DNA from: an uncultured Clostridium sp.
GTDB taxonomy: Bacteria > Bacillota > Clostridia > Lachnospirales > Lachnospiraceae
Length of the DNA: 15,234 nucleotides
Assembly (NCBI RefSeq): GCF_900547735.1
Contig: NZ_URHZ01000104.1
Location: 1 to 15,234 of the forward strand
Direction: 5' to 3'
Both the position numbers and the translations under genes were made by a program. The stretch's first letter is position 1, and every line of letters starts with the position of its first letter. Under the pieces are notes generated by a model. It ran no database searches. It was not told where the DNA came from and saw nothing but the letters and a program-made list of their open reading frames with translations. Shown piece by piece: positions 7,196 through 14,664 of this stretch.

Positions 7196-8115
7196 TTTAC
7201 GGAGATTCTTTTTTTATTCTGTTCTCCCCCGCCACTGACCGCCCCGGTACAGCGTCGCCCGTAGATGGTCAGGGAGGCCAGGATAAAACAGCACCCCAGA
7301 ATACTGGCCGGAGGCACCCGCTCTCCCAGAAACAAGGCCCCTGCCGCCAGACTGCCGACCGGTTCCAGCAGGCTGTACATTCCGGTGCTGACTGCTCCAA
7401 TCCGTCTTACACCAGCCTGGAAACAGGTCACTCCGATTACGGAGGCGAGGATGGACACCGTCAGGCTGCACAGCCATCCGGCCGGTGTCAGGCCGAGGGT
7501 GAACTGCCCGCTCACGATACCCGCGGCAAACATCGCCGCCGACATGAACAGAGAAGTGTAAAAATTCACTTTCAGGCTGTCCATCTGTTTCAGGACGCTC
7601 CTGTCCAGATATACCGTATAAAATGCATAGGACACGGCTGAAACCAGGGCAAGAACGATTCCCATTCCCGCCCCTCCTTTTCCCGCAAACGTTACCACGC
7701 CGCAGAGCGACAGGAGGAGGGAAACCGCCTTGTATCCCGTCATTCTCTCCCGGAAGAAAATGATACTTGCCGCCATGACAAAGGCGGGATAGAGAAAGTG
7801 GAGCGTCGTTGCCGTCCCGACCGGTATGTAAGTGTAGGACAGATACAGCGTCAGCACCGTGAGGGTGGTTCCGAACACCCCTGCCACGGCAGCCGACACA
7901 GCCTCTTTCCTGCTGATGGCAAAAGAGACCTGCCGCATTTTCATAATCACCGCCAGAAACGGGACGGCAAGAAAACTTCTCAAAAATCCCAGCATGACCG
8001 GGTTACATCCATTTTCATAACTGAGTTTCCCTATGACCGGCGTAATCCCAAACATCAGCGCGGACAGAAGCACCAGAACAACCCCCTGAAAATATAATAC
8101 ATTTTCTTTCTTCAT
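7174..8115 (-). CDS. EamA/DMT-family transporter
   Basis: This is an inner-membrane metabolite transporter of the drug/metabolite superfamily, with 313 residues. Two EamA repeats are visible (about 10-146 and 150-287), together giving ten hydrophobic segments. Typical features are GTATTLHFLYP with the following FFRER in the first half, and SLLEPVGSLAAGALFLGER in the second. The last 25 residues are polar and basic. The ATG follows GAGGCGG at 8124-8130, which overlaps the stop of the upstream YjiH-family gene. The 13-nt gap means the two are co-translated. As last gene of the amidase operon it may export a product, or import or export a related amino compound. The family is certain, but substrate and direction are not. 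Confidence 0.9.
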   Translation of the reverse strand: MKKENVLYFQGVVLVLLSALMFGITPVIGKLSYENGCNPVMLGFLRSFLAVPFLAVIMKMRQVSFAISRKEAVSAAVAGVFGTTLTVLTLYLSYTYIPVGTATTLHFLYPAFVMAASIIFFRERMTGYKAVSLLLSLCGVVTFAGKGGAGMGIVLALVSAVSYAFYTVYLDRSVLKQMDSLKVNFYTSLFMSAAMFAAGIVSGQFTLGLTPAGWLCSLTVSILASVIGVTCFQAGVRRIGAVSTGMYSLLEPVGSLAAGALFLGERVPPASILGCCFILASLTIYGRRCTGAVSGGGEQNKKRISVKSAFQRP

Positions 8116-8128
8116 CTTATCTGCCGCC

Positions 8129-9436
8129 TCAGAAGAAAATAAAACCGATGGCCGCAGCCATAATCAGTGACAGAACCGTTCTCTCAAACCAAATCAGGAA
8201 GATATCCTTCATCTTAATCGGGATATCCGTGGACAGCAGGCAGGGAATGGAGGCCGAGAAAAACAGGATGGCCGATACACTCGTCACTGCAATCGTAAAC
8301 TTTGTCACCATTGCGCTCTCCACCACCAGCATGGACGGCAGGAACATCTCCGCGATCTCGATGGCTGCCGCCTTTGCGGCCAGCATTGGTTCCGGCAGGT
8401 GCAGAAGCCAGGTTACCGGGTAAAAAAGGTATCCGACCACGTCAAAGAGGGGCGTATATTCCGCAATCAGCATACCGAGCAGGCCGATTACCAGGATACT
8501 GGCCGTAACAGAAGAGGACATCTTGATGGCGTCTCCCATATAGTAATCCTTCAGGTAGTAGGATAACGGTTTTGCCTCCCGGGCCTGTTTCACGCCTGCA
8601 TGGTAGGCGCGTTTCAGCAGAGGTTCGCTGTAATCCATTGTACTTTCCGCCTTTTTCTCGTAATAATCGTTCGGAATCTTTGAAATCGGATAAATACGGG
8701 CCGTAAGAGCGGTTACCAGGAAGGTTACAAAAAAGCAGGCAAAAAAATACAGGGTCCAGTGCTCCATAAAACCAAGGGTATTTGCAATCACGATCAGGAA
8801 TGAGATGGATACCGTCGAAAATCCGGTGGCTATGATCACACTCTCCTTTGCGCTGTATACGCCTTTTTTGTACAGGTCGTTTGTCAGAAGAACCGCCAGG
8901 GCATAGCCGCCTGAAAATGATACAACCGCATCAATGGCGCTCTCCCCCGGTGTTTTCCATATTTTTCTCATGATTGGCTGCATGAATGCGCTGATAAACT
9001 CTACCAGTCCAAAATTCAGAAGCAATACATAGGCAATTCCGGTCACCGGAATCATCAGGGCAATCGGTATGACCACGCTGTTATATAAAAACGGGATCAT
9101 GTCGGCACGCATAACCGCCGCGGGCCCTACATTGAAAACCGCCATAAAACCGATTACAGTGCCGAACAGCTTGATAATTGTAAATGCGAAATTAAATTTG
9201 GATTTTTTATAACTTCCATTCATAATCGGCATGATTCCGCCGGCCATGACCATGAGCAGTGTAAAATACGGTATTACAGGACCGCATAACTTCTTAATCA
9301 GGTTGATGATATGCTGAATCGGTATGACCGAAACGCCCCCTATTCTTACATTGACAAAAAACATGAACGCCCCAATTCCTGAAAAAAGGAGAAATTTCAG
9401 AACCGCTGAATTATCTTTCCCTTTTGTACTCTCCAT
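8129..9436 (-). CDS. YjiH-family membrane protein with nucleoside-recognition (GATE) domains
   Basis: This is a polytopic membrane protein of 435 residues with about ten hydrophobic segments. It resembles the YjiH family, whose members carry GATE (nucleoside recognition) domains. Segments such as TPGESAIDAVVSFSGGYALA (about 162-181) and the C-terminal AAKAAAIEIAEMFLPS match the repeat-like GATE signatures. In Escherichia coli, yjiH and yjiG lie beside the isoaspartyl dipeptidase gene iadA, which suggests transport of amino-acid or dipeptide-like amides. Here its partner is a nitrilase-type amidase, again consistent with uptake of an amide substrate. The ATG follows AAGGGGG at 9444-9450 (7-nt spacer), overlapping the amidase stop with a 12-nt gap. 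The family assignment is good. The transport role is inferred from membrane topology and context. Confidence 0.85.
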   Translation of the reverse strand: MESTKGKDNSAVLKFLLFSGIGAFMFFVNVRIGGVSVIPIQHIINLIKKLCGPVIPYFTLLMVMAGGIMPIMNGSYKKSKFNFAFTIIKLFGTVIGFMAVFNVGPAAVMRADMIPFLYNSVVIPIALMIPVTGIAYVLLLNFGLVEFISAFMQPIMRKIWKTPGESAIDAVVSFSGGYALAVLLTNDLYKKGVYSAKESVIIATGFSTVSISFLIVIANTLGFMEHWTLYFFACFFVTFLVTALTARIYPISKIPNDYYEKKAESTMDYSEPLLKRAYHAGVKQAREAKPLSYYLKDYYMGDAIKMSSSVTASILVIGLLGMLIAEYTPLFDVVGYLFYPVTWLLHLPEPMLAAKAAAIEIAEMFLPSMLVVESAMVTKFTIAVTSVSAILFFSASIPCLLSTDIPIKMKDIFLIWFERTVLSLIMAAAIGFIFF

Positions 9437-9448
9437 TTTCTTTCCCCC

Positions 9449-10360
9449 TTACAAATTTCCCATCCTTACTCCACGTGTCTTTTCCTCATATTCTTTTCTG
9501 TCCGCCGTCAGACTGCCCGCTCCCTGATAGACGGGGGCCTCGTTGAGCCTGCCTGCAAACGGATACTGTACATTGAAATATCTGAGCGAATTCAGATGCT
9601 GGTCCCTTCCGTACTCCCTCTTAAGCTCCACCTGGGAGAAGTCTAATGTCCTCGTCACCAGTGCGGGCGTCTCGGGACATTTGATGAGGACCTGACCTTC
9701 CGGATCCACAATCACCGAGTTTCCGCAGCACGTCGATGCCCCAAGCTGCCCCGTTCCGCATGTCCAGATATAAAACAGTTCATTTTCCAGTGCCCTGGCT
9801 CTCGGCAGGATTTCCGGAACGTGACGGTATTCGATTGGGTCTAACGCCGGACACAGAATCAATTCCGCGCCCTTCAGGGCCAGAGTCCTCGAAATCTCCG
9901 GAAAAAACTGATCATAACATATCTGAAGCCCTACCGTAATCCCCTTCTCCCGGATTTTAAAAATACAGTAGTCCTCCGTTTCGTTACTGGGTACCGACAT
10001 CTCCCCCGGACGAAACGGCACTTTCTTTCTGTACCGGCAAATCATTGTGCCGTCGGGACTGAAAACGGGACAGGTATTGTACGCCTCACCCTCCGCCAGC
10101 TCCTCCGACTTTTCCGCAAACGTCCCCGGCACCAGATAGACACGGTGTTTTTTTGCAAGGCCTGCCAGAAAATGAATTGCCTCGTCATCTATTGATATAG
10201 GTGACTTGCTGATTCCAAACTCCACACCCACGATCAATTCCGGTCTGACATATCCCATCATCAGGCTCTCCACCGATTCCCCAATCACCTTAAGGTTGGT
10301 ACTTAAGTCGGCCGATATCGTATGCTGCATGACGGAGACATTTAAAAAACGATTTTCCAT
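9449..10360 (-). CDS. carbon-nitrogen hydrolase (nitrilase superfamily)
   Basis: This is a cytoplasmic amidase-type enzyme of 303 residues. The Glu-Lys-Cys catalytic triad is visible as E47 (VGVEFG), K113 (YRKKVPF) and C148 (LQICYDQFFPE). The Cys context is the hallmark of aliphatic-amidase, carbamoylase and omega-amidase type members, as opposed to true nitrilases. The enzyme should hydrolyse an amide or N-carbamoyl bond, releasing ammonia with or without CO2. The C-terminal 45 residues (RYFNVQYPF onward) extend past the core. The ATG has GAAAGGAG at 10368-10375 with a 7-nt spacer. It is the first gene of a three-gene operon with the YjiH-like protein and an EamA transporter, divergent from a MerR-family regulator. 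The substrate is not recognisable from sequence alone. Confidence 0.9.
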   Translation of the reverse strand: MENRFLNVSVMQHTISADLSTNLKVIGESVESLMMGYVRPELIVGVEFGISKSPISIDDEAIHFLAGLAKKHRVYLVPGTFAEKSEELAEGEAYNTCPVFSPDGTMICRYRKKVPFRPGEMSVPSNETEDYCIFKIREKGITVGLQICYDQFFPEISRTLALKGAELILCPALDPIEYRHVPEILPRARALENELFYIWTCGTGQLGASTCCGNSVIVDPEGQVLIKCPETPALVTRTLDFSQVELKREYGRDQHLNSLRYFNVQYPFAGRLNEAPVYQGAGSLTADRKEYEEKTRGVRMGNL

Positions 10361-10387
10361 AGATGCTCTCCTTTCTTAACTGACTTA

Positions 10388-10418
10388 AGTGTAACCTGTT
10401 ATCTTACTTGAATGTCAA
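10388..10418 (-). promoter_or_regulatory. MerR-type promoter of the amidase operon (19-bp spacer)
   Basis: On the minus strand, a perfect TTGACA (10413-10418) and TACACT (10388-10393) are separated by 19 nt. The long spacer is typical of promoters activated by MerR-family proteins, and a MerR-family gene lies divergently next to it. The region contains GTAAC-CT-GTTAT (10391-10402) and an outer imperfect AAGT/ACTT and TGAC/GTCA symmetry. The symmetry is not exactly centred on the spacer. No better 17-bp-spaced promoter was found. Confidence 0.65.
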
Positions 10419-10485
10419 TATTTTAATAAATTAATTTCATTTCATTTTTTCCTTATTTTACAAGCATTTAAACATTAAAGTCAGC

Positions 10486-10514
10486 TTGAATGTTTTGGCC
10501 GGTTATAGTATAAC
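10486..10514 (+). promoter_or_regulatory. promoter of the MerR-family gene, with palindromic -10
   Basis: TTGAAT (10486-10491) and TATAAC (10509-10514) are 17 nt apart. The -10 lies inside a perfect 13-bp palindrome, GTTATA-G-TATAAC (10502-10514). This may be an autoregulatory operator, since the half-site GTTAT also occurs in the amidase promoter spacer. Confidence 0.6.
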
Positions 10515-10535
10515 TTTCTTAGAGCATGTTGTTTT

Positions 10536-10575
10536 ACAGCCGTCCGGCTGTTTTATGCGGACCGGAGAATCCGGT
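10536..10575 (+). other. two leader hairpins before the MerR-family gene
   Basis: ACAGCCG-TC-CGGCTGT (10536-10551) is followed by TTTA and resembles a short attenuator. ACCGG-AGAAT-CCGGT (10561-10575) covers part of the GGTGAG that could act as ribosome binding site. GTCCG (10542-10546) can instead pair with CGGAC (10558-10562), so alternative folds exist. Regulatory meaning is speculative. Confidence 0.35.
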
Positions 10576-10583
10576 GAGAAAGG

Positions 10584-11438
10584 ATGTATCCCGTGAACGA
10601 TAAATATACCATAGCCGAGATAAGCCGTTTTTTAAATATTTCCAAATCGGCTCTCCGCTACTATGATTCCATCGGCCTGTGCAGGCCGTCCGCCCGCGAT
10701 ATAAACACGGGTTACCGTTACTATGAATACAACCAGCTTTTCCAGCTCAATATGATTGGGAAACTGAAAAAGCTGCAGCTAAGCCTGGAGCAGATCAAGG
10801 CACACAGCAGCGCCAAGAATGTCGCTTCGCTGGAAAAGCTGCTCCTGGAGCGCCGCAGCATCATTGAGGCCGAGCTGGCGGAACTGAATGAGTTGAACCG
10901 GCAGAATGAGGAGCTGATCGATAAGATCGAGCTGTCAAAACATAAATCGTCCGCATTTGAGGTGCGGCAGTGCCCGGAGCGGTATCTGTACAGGATGAAT
11001 ATTAATTTTTCCAGCGAAGATCTCTATGCCTGTATCAAGCTCCTCTATTCCTCCTACATAAAGGCCCTGCACGACCGCCCCTCCTATGACAAAGGGGAAA
11101 TCCTGCTGGAGATTCACCAGGAAAATCTGGAAAACCATCATTTTCTGACCTATAACTCCATCGGTTTCTTTGTGAAACCTTTTTCAGGGATGGAGGCAAA
11201 ACAGCTTTCCTCCATCCCTGCCGGAACATTTATCGTCGCCTGCCATACCGGTGGCTACCAGACGATATCAAAGACATACCGCAAATTATGGAATTATATT
11301 GAGAAACAGGGGCTGACCGTGACCGGCAACTCCATCGAGACCTCTATCATCAATATTTCCATGACCAACAACCCGAAAGAATTTCTCACGGAGATTCAGA
11401 TTCCAATCGAAGCAGACCAGCCATATCGGAACGGTTAA
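10584..11438 (+). CDS. MerR-family regulator with GyrI-like (BmrR-type) effector domain
   Basis: This is a one-component regulator of 284 residues. A MerR winged helix-turn-helix occupies about residues 8-76 (YTIAEISRFLNISKSALRYYDSIGL, then the NTGYRYYEYNQL wing). An antiparallel dimerisation coiled coil spans 78-118, and a GyrI/BmrR-like ligand-binding domain spans about 124-276 (PAGTFIVACHTGGYQTISKTY is characteristic). Such proteins bind a small molecule and unwind promoters with over-long spacers, and exactly such a promoter drives the divergent amidase operon. The start is ambiguous. ATG 10584 may use GGTGAG five nt upstream. GTG 10593 has AAAGG at a 9-nt spacer and would remove three residues, with no effect on the domains. 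The ligand is presumably the operon's substrate or product. The gene ends at a shared terminator. Confidence 0.92.
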   Translation: MYPVNDKYTIAEISRFLNISKSALRYYDSIGLCRPSARDINTGYRYYEYNQLFQLNMIGKLKKLQLSLEQIKAHSSAKNVASLEKLLLERRSIIEAELAELNELNRQNEELIDKIELSKHKSSAFEVRQCPERYLYRMNINFSSEDLYACIKLLYSSYIKALHDRPSYDKGEILLEIHQENLENHHFLTYNSIGFFVKPFSGMEAKQLSSIPAGTFIVACHTGGYQTISKTYRKLWNYIEKQGLTVTGNSIETSIINISMTNNPKEFLTEIQIPIEADQPYRNG

Positions 11439-11450
11439 TCCGCAGAGTAC

Positions 11451-11482
11451 AAAAAGGGCTGCCGCATCACTGCGACAGCCCT
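11451..11482. terminator. bidirectional intrinsic terminator
   Basis: AGGGCTG-x-CGCA pairs with TGCG-x-CAGCCCT around a TCAC loop (11467-11470), with one internal mismatch. The left flank is AAAAA, which reads as a U-tract for the minus-strand symporter transcript. The right flank CTCTATTTATG is only moderately T-rich for the MerR-family transcript. It sits between these two convergent genes. Confidence 0.88.
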
Positions 11483-11535
11483 CTATTTATGTAAAACGTG
11501 ACTTATTATTCATGCATCGATACCACCTATCGATT

Positions 11536-12936
11536 TTATCTGTATTTTTCCAGCTTGCGTCCGGCTACCCATCCCTTGGTCATCCATGCCAGCAGCCACA
11601 TAACGGCCACAATCGCAAAACATGCGCCGGTGACAATCCAGGAACCCGTGGTACCCATTGAGGTGATTAGAATTGGGGGAATCACCTGCAGGCCTATGAT
11701 AATCGGACGGTTGAATATATCGGAAATACCGGAGTCCTCGATACCGCGGCTCTTCAGATCCGGGTCCACGATACGCTGCAATAATACACCGGTAGCGGCA
11801 ACGCCTGTGGCATGGCCCCACATCATCATATTCCGCTCAAACCAGTCTTCCTCTGAGGATTTTCCGCCAATCCAGATAAACCAGACCCATACGGACAGAA
11901 ATCCAAGGACGCATACGACAATCAGCGGAACCGCATAATTCATAACTACGGTCAGATTCAGTGAACCAATACCCGATATCATCAGGAAATCGGTGGCGGT
12001 TCCCTGAATACGCTGTATGGATCCGCGATCCACATATTTATATGCTCCGGTCTTGTTGAGAAGTGCGTTTATAATCAGTCCTGCAAACAATGAGAGGCAG
12101 AATTCCGGGATTGATATTTTATAATTAAAGGTCGCCAGCGTCCATTTTGCAAACCCTGCGGAGGCCATATAGCCCAGCCAGGAAGCAAAGAGAACGATTC
12201 CCAGGTGATATCCCAGCGGATCGAGGCAGATAGAGGCCACGGTTCCCATGGAAGATGATTTTTGTTTTTCCGGCGGTACCAGTCCGGTCCTCATATCCAC
12301 CGGCAGCTCACTGGGATTTTCCACATAATGGGTGTAACCCTTACGCGTACCCCAGTTAATGATCAGAATACCGGTGATAATTCCGCCCACGATTCCGATT
12401 GTGGCGCAGGTATACCCCAGATCCGTCATATCGGGCACTCCAAGATCGGCCAGTGATTTTCCAACGGCGGCAGCCGTTCCGTGGCCTCCGTAAAAACCGG
12501 TGGCCATCATCAGGCCAAAGTTTTCATTCAGTGCGGGATACAGCTTGGTCAGTACCGTGATCGTTACCAGCATTCCAATCCCGTATTGGAGAACGGCAAT
12601 ACCGGAAATGTTGAAAAACATTCCCATAATCTTAGATCCGGCCATTGCTCCCTTCTTAGGCCTGTCCCCAATGGGTGTGGCCGCAAAAACCAGCACGATC
12701 AGAACGCTGGCATAGGTTCCGAAGGAACTGGAAAGCGGCAGGATCCTGCATGCCTCCCATGGGCTTTTCGGACCCAGCAAAAGAGCCAGAACACCGGCCA
12801 GGACGGCAGGCGGGATTAATGCCTTCTGGAACCATTTCACCTTAGCCCGTAAAAATTCCCCAATCAGCAGCAGCGTTCCCATAACCGCCGCATCAACCAT
12901 TACCTGCCATATGGCAGAACTCATAGTCAATTCCAT
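11536..12936 (-). CDS. GltS-like sodium/carboxylate symporter (ESS family)
   Basis: This is an integral membrane carrier of 466 residues with about ten to twelve hydrophobic segments, related to the glutamate:sodium symporter GltS. The pore-loop-like motif ATGFYGGHGTAAAVG (about 145-159) is the family signature, and the inverted-repeat halves are separated by a polar region around 200-230. The protein is longer than E. coli GltS (about 400 residues), so it is a divergent subgroup and glutamate need not be the substrate. GAGGAGG lies 10 nt upstream of the ATG. The gene follows the LarA-like isomerase by 46 nt on the same strand, with no terminator between. This suggests uptake of the isomerase's substrate, probably a dicarboxylate or 2-hydroxy acid. 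A strong bidirectional terminator follows at 11451-11482. Confidence 0.88.
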   Translation of the reverse strand: MELTMSSAIWQVMVDAAVMGTLLLIGEFLRAKVKWFQKALIPPAVLAGVLALLLGPKSPWEACRILPLSSSFGTYASVLIVLVFAATPIGDRPKKGAMAGSKIMGMFFNISGIAVLQYGIGMLVTITVLTKLYPALNENFGLMMATGFYGGHGTAAAVGKSLADLGVPDMTDLGYTCATIGIVGGIITGILIINWGTRKGYTHYVENPSELPVDMRTGLVPPEKQKSSSMGTVASICLDPLGYHLGIVLFASWLGYMASAGFAKWTLATFNYKISIPEFCLSLFAGLIINALLNKTGAYKYVDRGSIQRIQGTATDFLMISGIGSLNLTVVMNYAVPLIVVCVLGFLSVWVWFIWIGGKSSEEDWFERNMMMWGHATGVAATGVLLQRIVDPDLKSRGIEDSGISDIFNRPIIIGLQVIPPILITSMGTTGSWIVTGACFAIVAVMWLLAWMTKGWVAGRKLEKYR

Positions 12937-12982
12937 ATAACATATACCTCCTCACAGTTAGTCACTCCAAAATATACTAAAG

Positions 12983-14311
12983 TCATTGGTTCAAGTCATG
13001 TTGCGTAAAATCCATTTTATCCGGCGGAATCACGGCCTCAGAATTACAGCCTTCGGAATTACGGCCTTCCGCAAACAGCGACAGGTTTCCGTCCCTGTCA
13101 AAAGGAACCTCCATAAATCCGCTCTCCACCCGGATCGGACGGCAGGCTGCATTAATTGCGGCTTCGGATAAATAGATCTCGTCCATATGCTTTGTGTCGG
13201 GGATGATTACCATACGAATCTCCTCATTCCTGATTCTTCCGCAAAGCTTAACGCAGGCTTTGAAAACGGCCCTGTCGTCCTCTACTACCATCGGAAGCCG
13301 GGAGCTGTTGGGTTCCGTAGACGTCAGCGTGTTGACATAGGTACTGCCAAAGTCAATCTGTTCATACATATGCCTGGGGATAAAGTCGGCCAGTCCCATA
13401 CCGTTGGCGTTTCCCTCCGATTTTTCCGTTATGTTCAGTACGCCCAGCTTTACTGTTCTGGGACCGCCCCCTGCGGCATTGGTGTGAAACCGGCCCACAA
13501 TGTTGGTGTCCATCCCGGTTCCGCTGATCTCCTTACCGATCGCTCCTACAATCAGCACATCGATTTCATTGAGTGCAAGTCTGGCCATCTTATTCCACGC
13601 ATCCTGAAGATAATCCGGTTCGTCGGCCATAATCTCGTCCTTCCGGGAAACGTGTACCTTGGCCAGACGCCCATAACCGTTCTCAATGGTGGACACGCCG
13701 CAGATGACATTGAGCTTTTCCAGGGCGACCGAGGCCACGGCTATGATGTTTTCCGCCATATTCTCATACCGCAGAAAATGGGTGGCTTCCGCTCCCTTCT
13801 GCTTTGCAAGCCCTATGGCCAGCATCTTCACAAGGCCGCTTTCATAACGGCCGCGGAAGGACGTGTGGGGTTTCACCCTGTTGAACAGAATAATCCCGTC
13901 GGCCTCGCAGGCGTTCCTGTCAATATAAACGCCCAGTCCCTGCCTCGTCGTACCAATCTGGTTTACCTCCATGCTGGAAACGACCGGAGCGCCTATGGTT
14001 TCTTCCGTAATTCCGTACTTTTCAAGCACCAGCGCCTGCCCCTCTGCCGTTGCTCCGCCATGGCTCCCCATTGATGGTACGAGAAACGGAATTCCGCCCT
14101 TTTCCTTTACAAATGCTACAATTGTTTTAAGCAGCGGCACATACCGGTCAATGCCACGGCTGCCGCAGGTGATGGCAATTTTTGCTCCCTTCTTAATGGG
14201 AAGCTCTTTTTCCTCTAACAGTCTTTTAAGCTCCCTCTCAGGCTCCTCCAGCTCCTCACTATTAAAAAACTGGCGTACCCTGGCCACCCTGGGTATCTCG
14301 AAATTCTGCAA
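12983..14311 (-). CDS. LarA-like nickel-pincer-dependent isomerase (DUF2088)
   Basis: This is a homologue of lactate racemase LarA, 442 residues as drawn. Visible family features are the histidine in SMGSH84GGAT, KPH149TSFRGR, and the adjacent ESGLVK162MLAIG lysine, by analogy the residue that tethers the nickel-pincer nucleotide. GKEISGTGMDTN (about 259-270) lies in the C-terminal domain. Members interconvert stereoisomers of 2-hydroxy acids by hydride transfer. LarA itself uses lactate, and other family members use malate or 2-hydroxyglutarate. The cofactor-making genes larB, larC and larE are not in the window. The drawn start is TTG 14311, which has no good ribosome site. GAGGAAGGGGG (14343-14353) instead sits 7 nt before an in-frame ATC (14333-14335), giving eight extra residues. 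The substrate is inferred only from the adjacent GltS-like carrier. Confidence 0.85.
   Translation of the reverse strand: MQNFEIPRVARVRQFFNSEELEEPERELKRLLEEKELPIKKGAKIAITCGSRGIDRYVPLLKTIVAFVKEKGGIPFLVPSMGSHGGATAEGQALVLEKYGITEETIGAPVVSSMEVNQIGTTRQGLGVYIDRNACEADGIILFNRVKPHTSFRGRYESGLVKMLAIGLAKQKGAEATHFLRYENMAENIIAVASVALEKLNVICGVSTIENGYGRLAKVHVSRKDEIMADEPDYLQDAWNKMARLALNEIDVLIVGAIGKEISGTGMDTNIVGRFHTNAAGGGPRTVKLGVLNITEKSEGNANGMGLADFIPRHMYEQIDFGSTYVNTLTSTEPNSSRLPMVVEDDRAVFKACVKLCGRIRNEEIRMVIIPDTKHMDEIYLSEAAINAACRPIRVESGFMEVPFDRDGNLSLFAEGRNSEGCNSEAVIPPDKMDFTQHDLNQ
13027..13070 (-). repeat. 15-bp tandem repeat in the C-terminal tail of the LarA-like gene
   Basis: On the coding strand, GAAGGCCGTAATTCC, GAAGGCTGTAATTCT and GAGGCCGTGATTCC follow one another. 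The third copy has lost one base, so it is read in another frame (EAVIP instead of EGRNS). The encoded stretch lies about 30 residues from the end, outside the conserved domains. Confidence 0.8.
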
Positions 14312-14321
14312 AAGCTGACTA

Positions 14322-14384
14322 ATTTCCGTTGAGATGTTAATTCCCCCTTCCTCAATATCATGACAGCGCTTCTTAACCGGAAAT
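14322..14384 (-). promoter_or_regulatory. leader stem between the XRE gene stop and the LarA-like start
   Basis: In the minus-strand transcript, ATTTCCG-GTTAA (14373-14384, the last codons and stop of the XRE gene) can pair with TTAAC (14336-14340) and CGGAAAT (14322-14328). This encloses the GAGGAAGGGGG ribosome site and the possible ATC start. Ribosomes finishing the XRE gene would open the stem, suggesting translational coupling. This was folded by eye only. Confidence 0.45.
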
Positions 14385-14645
14385 CATTTCCTGTCCCGTG
14401 GGAAAGGGAGACGGAAGCAGATTCCGAAAGGATTTGTTAAGAAAGTGGCTGATTTCGCCCTCCGTTGCAAATAAGAAATCAAAAGGCTTATTAAAATATC
14501 TGCAATAGGCCCGGCACTCGCCCGGATAAAAGCTGCCGTTTAAAAGCTTACGGCTATAATCGCTGCGGCTGACGCCTATGATTTCTCCCATATCCTGCTC
14601 AGTAAGATGAAAGAATTCTTTTTGGCCCAATAAATTGGGATACAT
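14373..14645 (-). CDS. small XRE-type (DUF739-like) DNA-binding protein
   Basis: This is a helix-turn-helix protein of 90 residues. The opening MYPNLLGQKEFFHLTEQDMGEIIGVSRSDYSRKL resembles phage-type XRE regulators that begin MYPNL and continue TQEDLA-x-LLGVSR. NKPFDFLFAT corresponds to the usual hydrophobic end of the domain. The HTH spans about residues 5-60, and the C-terminal 30 residues are not recognised. The ATG at 14645 is chosen because AAAGGAGG lies 10 nt upstream. An ATG at 14654 sits directly on the ribosome site. A perfect TTGACA-N17-TATAAT promoter precedes it, with a palindromic operator in its leader. It is the first gene of the transcript that continues into the LarA-like and GltS-like genes, so it is likely an operon-encoded auto-regulator. 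The recognition region is somewhat degenerate. Confidence 0.75.
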   Translation of the reverse strand: MYPNLLGQKEFFHLTEQDMGEIIGVSRSDYSRKLLNGSFYPGECRAYCRYFNKPFDFLFATEGEISHFLNKSFRNLLPSPFPTGQEMISG

Positions 14646-14664
14646 ATGTAGCATTCCTCCTTTC

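Noticed and set aside
13187..14074. Long plus-strand open frame (295 codons) opposite the LarA-like gene
   Set aside because: It lies entirely within a gene with clear family motifs on the other strand. It has no ribosome site and no recognisable domain, so it is an antisense shadow.
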